Below, one piece after another: positions 60,252 through 64,000 of a stretch of DNA of 64,000 bases. The stretch covers positions 7,405,001 to 7,469,000 of the forward strand of contig NC_051096.1 of NCBI RefSeq assembly GCF_901709675.1, in the 5' to 3' direction. A program made the position numbers and the translations under genes. Below the pieces are notes generated by a model. That model worked only from the letters and a program-made list of their open reading frames with translations, did not search any database and was not told the origin of the DNA. The DNA is from Syngnathus acus. Taxonomy: Eukaryota; Chordata; Actinopteri; Syngnathiformes; Syngnathidae. Within the stretch, counting starts at the first letter, position 1. The number at the start of each line of letters is the position of its first letter.

Positions 60252-63052
60252 TCATTGCAGCAGCGCCCGGATCTGTTTGGAGGTGCTGTCGTCGTTTAGA
60301 TGTCGTGTCGTATACCTGAGGGGCACACAAAGACGTGCACGTGATGACCACATCGACTGCGAATGCGCACCGCTCGGATGGAGTTTTAAGTTGCAGTGCC
60401 GCCAATCGCCGCTAGATGGCAGTCTTAGTTGCTCTTACGCTGGAACACACACCTTTGAGAAATTGTGACCTTCCACAAAATCTAAGTTGCCCATTCCATG
60501 GTTGGTATGTTTTAGGCAATTTAATTCCATATTCTTCAAATTCTTTTTTTTTTTTTTCTCTCAGATGTACACACGGATGGACGGACACACACCTCAGCGC
60601 GTTGAGAAGTCCCTCCACACTATTGGACGGCTGCTCTTTCAGGACCTTGATGCAGCCCTTCATCTATGCGGGAACAAAGACAACACCGGAGACGAAAGGT
60701 CAGCAATAATTCTTGCGAGCCGCCTCGTTGCCAGCGGCAGCCCAAACAATGACACAGCAAATATTCAAGGCCGCTAGCGCTTTGAGAAGCAGTCAAGGAT
60801 GAATAAGCAAAGTGTTCAATTGTTGTCCCCAGAGGAAGAAATAACCGATGACTCATTGTTACAGCGCTAAAAGTCAAATATTATCATCCGCAACTCTGGG
60901 ATTGCCCATTAAATTTTTTGAGAATTTATTAAACAACAAAAATGAGTTGGTTTTTGTACCAAACCAATACAAATATTCCTCTGCCGCCACCTTGTGGCGT
61001 TTTGGTGCAAAGGAAATATATTGTTCCAATATGGACTTCCTCTATAATATCAACCAGTGAGAGAATTTCAAGCAGAAAACTACCTACGTCAATTTTGGAG
61101 GTCTTTGCAAAGGCCCCGACGGGGTGCACGTGGTCATAGAGGATGATGACGCCCACCATCACCCTCATGCAGAACAACATGGTGTCTGTGTTGGTGAACC
61201 GGCAGCGGTACTCCCTAAAAAGACACGCACCACTGTCGTTAAGAGATTGGACAGAAAGTCAACGAGAAGAACCTGAAGATATGAAATAAATGCTCGAAAG
61301 GTTCGAATAGGAACGAGTCGCACTCACGGGGTCTCAAGCATGACACGGCATACACACGCCATGGTGCTCAGACAGTCCGTGGTGTCCTCAATGGGTAAGG
61401 TCTTGTTCTGAAGAATCACAAATTCAACATTTGGATCAGCATTTTTGGAGTTGCGTGTTGTTTTTAATGGACGCTTGCTTTGGTGAGAAACCGTTAGGTA
61501 CCTCTGAGACAAACTTTGTGGTGGCGTTGCTCAGGGTCTTCAACATGGGCGTGGCCTCAGCGTAGAACAACGACATGCGGTTGGCCATCTCGTTGTTCAC
61601 CTCGTTTTCCGCTTCCAACTGTGACACATTTGCCATCGACGTTTATCATAAAAAAGAGATACAACATTTCTATCTCTTATAATTAACAGCAACACTTGAT
61701 TAAAATATATATACTATACCTATCTATTCATCAGATTAAAAACAGCAGGCCCTTTACCTGCTGGTTGTTCAGCCTGTTCCTGCTAATGGTCCTCCTGTAG
61801 TAGCTGAAGTCATTCTGAATGGCTGGATTTGTCATCTGGACGCAGACAACAAATATTCATCACACTAAATATACAATATTTGATGTTTTGGGCAAGTTGC
61901 TTTGTGCTCAACTCGGAAACAAAATACCTTGAGCTCATCAAAGCTGAGCGTAAAATGCAGAATCTCGGCAAACTGCTTGGCCAGGGCCTGCTCTCGTTCC
62001 AAGTGTTGCATGGGGGCGTAAGGCGGGCTCGTCAGCGCCTCCAGCAGGCTGCGCAAAGCGTTCTCTACGCACACCCAAAACGTGCAGTCAGCTTTCATTT
62101 GCTCTTCCGTAAAGTTAGGGACAACACCACATGATGTATGTAATGTTCCATCCCTCTTATGTAACTAAATTAGGTAAACAGTCATCTATCGGTGACTGTC
62201 CGTGGTCCTGAAGTCCAACACCGTAAAAAAAACCAACGCTTTGTAATGGACTCGCTGCCTCAAAGGTCCCGAGAGCCTTTCTAGTTGAGCTCCCAGAGAG
62301 CGAGAGAAAGCATCACAGTGTCGCATCCGGTCCTCTCCATTAAAAATGTAAAAGGGGCCTTCTATAAATACTAAGTGAAGTGTTTCCTTTTTCTCACCCT
62401 CCTGCTCCTCAGCCACGATTGCTGAAGGCAAAGTGGCAGATTGAGCAAGAGACACAGTTGACTGAAACGTCAGGGTGTCAATAAACAGATGGCGTAAAAA
62501 GGAATCACCTATGGAAACATTAGCGCCGTTACATTAGCATGAATTGTCGGTGGGTGTTTGTGGGAACACAATGTTCACTGTGTAAGTAGGCAGAACTGAG
62601 GAGGCAGGCGCAGGCGGTCTCACTCCATCCATCCATCCCTCTGCTCTCTCACGGTTACTGTAGCAACCGCTGCCTCTATCTGAGTGAGCGAGTGAGTGAA
62701 CATGAGTGAGTGTGTGTCCCGTATGATAACAAATATTGTGGTTGCTCACCCAGGCGCAGGGAAAACTCATAGAAGCGCTTCAGCTTGGCCACCAGAGGAC
62801 ACACGGCGTTCCAGGCCTTCTCTTGTAGAGCCAGGTCGCCCGGGTTCTGAATGGCCTGCAGGTAGATGTTAGTCACATGTTATTCATCCATGCAATGAGG
62901 GTTTTTTTTTTACTGTCCACCAACACCTACTTCTCGTATCTCCTGCCCGGCGCCGTTGTAGGATTGCAGCTCGGCCAGGATCCCGTGGGCTTCCTCCAGA
63001 ACGGCGCTGACCTGGTTCCACACGGCTGTCTCGGCCTCTGTAGGCTGGGCAT
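60252..63052 (-). CDS. CYFIP-related Rac1 interactor (CYRI/FAM49 family), 5' end missing
   Basis: Nine exons in transcript order: 63052-62931, 62750 to 62855 (read downward), 62064-61928, 61835-61758, 61618-61502, 61407-61328, 61214-61088, 60663-60593, 60315-60252. They encode about 300 of roughly 324 residues; the first coding exon (N-terminal glycine for myristoylation in the family) lies past the right edge. CYRI proteins bind active Rac1 through a CYFIP-like DUF1394 fold and restrain Scar/WAVE-driven actin protrusion at the plasma membrane. Conserved blocks include [59 protein letters not shown] and the end [11 protein letters not shown]. The double arginine used for Rac1 binding is present in [11 protein letters not shown]. 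Whether it is the A, B or a third paralogue is not decided. It converges on trit1. Confidence 0.93.
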
Positions 63053-64000
63053 CTGAGACGAGATGAAGGAAAAGAGGACGGGCAGAGAGTCAATGGGTGA
63101 AGTAAGGGAAATGAGGAGGGACAAGATTGCTGTTGTAAAAAAAACGATGTGCGGAGAAAGTGCTGAAAGGGTGACACCCCCTAAAAATGGCGATATTTAC
63201 CACCGCATGGTGACATCCTATCAAACGACATGATTTGATTTCCCCCTTCCTGCTGAGGCATCCTATTATTTGCTAATCGACGCAGAACGCCGGTGCTATT
63301 TTACTTGTCGCTCACTAACATGATGCTGCTGCACGCTTGAGCCACAAATCGACCAAATGTAAGCTAAATGCAAAACGATCGATATGGTTATACCGCTAAA
63401 CAGTCAATATTGGACCATAAAGAATGCAGCAACACATGTAGACAGACGGTATCAAAAAACTAGTAATGTTAATTTTTTTTATTGAATATTTTTCAGCGAT
63501 CAAATCAGTTCTTAATTTTTCAGTGTAGATTTCAAAAGACACCCGTGAAGGAAAAGAGGGAAAAGGGAGGACAGAGGTGGTTTCATTTTCCAACATCTTT
63601 CTTACTTTCTGTCATCCCGCTCGCACACATCAGTCAGCACAACACAAATACACAGATGACACGCACACGGAGATGAGGAGGCGGTCAGATGCCGATGGAT
63701 TCTTTTTTTTGGGTTGTTTTGTTTTCATGAAGCCATCGGCATCTCGGAGCAAGACAAACCCACACAGGACCGGCATTCGCTGCTCTTGCGTAACGTCATT
63801 GTTGCCATTCCGCTATTGTGCGTCTGTCAACTTTTTGTGACGTTTAGAACAATCAGAAAAAAAAAAAATACTTGCAAATGCCAATCCCGGGCAGAAAAGA
63901 AAAGAGAAAATTGAAGGCAGAGACGATCAGCTGGTTAGGAAGCAAGAGGGCTGGAAATAAGAATAAAAAAGCGATCCAAATCAAAAAAACATAAGAAGCG
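63053..64000 (-). other. Intron of the CYRI-family gene running off the window
   Basis: The acceptor for the first exon present is at 63053-63054. No match to the N-terminal coding exon is visible up to the window edge. Confidence 0.6.

Noticed and set aside
1-64000. tRNA, rRNA or known microRNA genes
   Set aside because: I looked for tRNA B-box-like segments and familiar microRNA seeds and found none I could support. A covariance-model scan would be decisive.

Overview
The window is vertebrate nuclear DNA, almost certainly from a teleost fish. The genes are split into short exons with GT-AG introns. They match vertebrate families residue for residue over long stretches, introns are compact, and the dispersed repeats are of teleost type. 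It is probably a percomorph, but I cannot name the species. Nothing prokaryotic, viral or plasmid-like was seen.

Layout, left to right: (1) nhsl3 (KIAA1522/NHS-like), plus strand, 3' part only, 21-3735. (2) yars1, cytosolic tyrosyl-tRNA synthetase, minus strand, complete, 13 coding exons, 4599-7122, tail to tail with nhsl3. (3) mfsd2a, lysophosphatidylcholine symporter, minus strand, complete, 14 coding exons, 9429-16566. (4) A 17 kb intergenic stretch with dispersed and simple repeats. Inside it, a TA-flanked inverted-repeat DNA transposon (28101-32215) was split by a LINE with a full-length open reading frame (28192-31442). (5) mycl, L-Myc, plus strand, two coding exons, 33840-36597. (6) trit1, tRNA dimethylallyltransferase, plus strand, complete, 11 coding exons, 38764-52900; its second intron has the full signature of a minor-class (U12) AT-AC intron. 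(7) About 5 kb of intergenic DNA with a Tc1/mariner transposase relic. (8) A CYRI/FAM49-family Rac1 interactor, minus strand, 60252-63052, its first coding exon beyond the right edge.

MFSD2A-MYCL-TRIT1 is the same order and relative orientation as on human 1p34.2, while NHSL3-YARS1 are neighbours on human 1p35. The genes do not form one pathway. They cover actin/Rac signalling (nhsl3, cyri), translation and tRNA modification (yars1, trit1), lipid transport (mfsd2a) and transcription (mycl). The CYRI gene beside mycl is informative, because CYRIB is linked to MYC and CYRIA to MYCN in human, so this looks like a third MYC-CYRI pair.

Exon boundaries were set by hand from splice signals, phase continuity and family similarity. 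For every complete gene the exon lengths sum to a whole number of codons. UTR ends, poly(A) sites and possible conserved elements are tentative.
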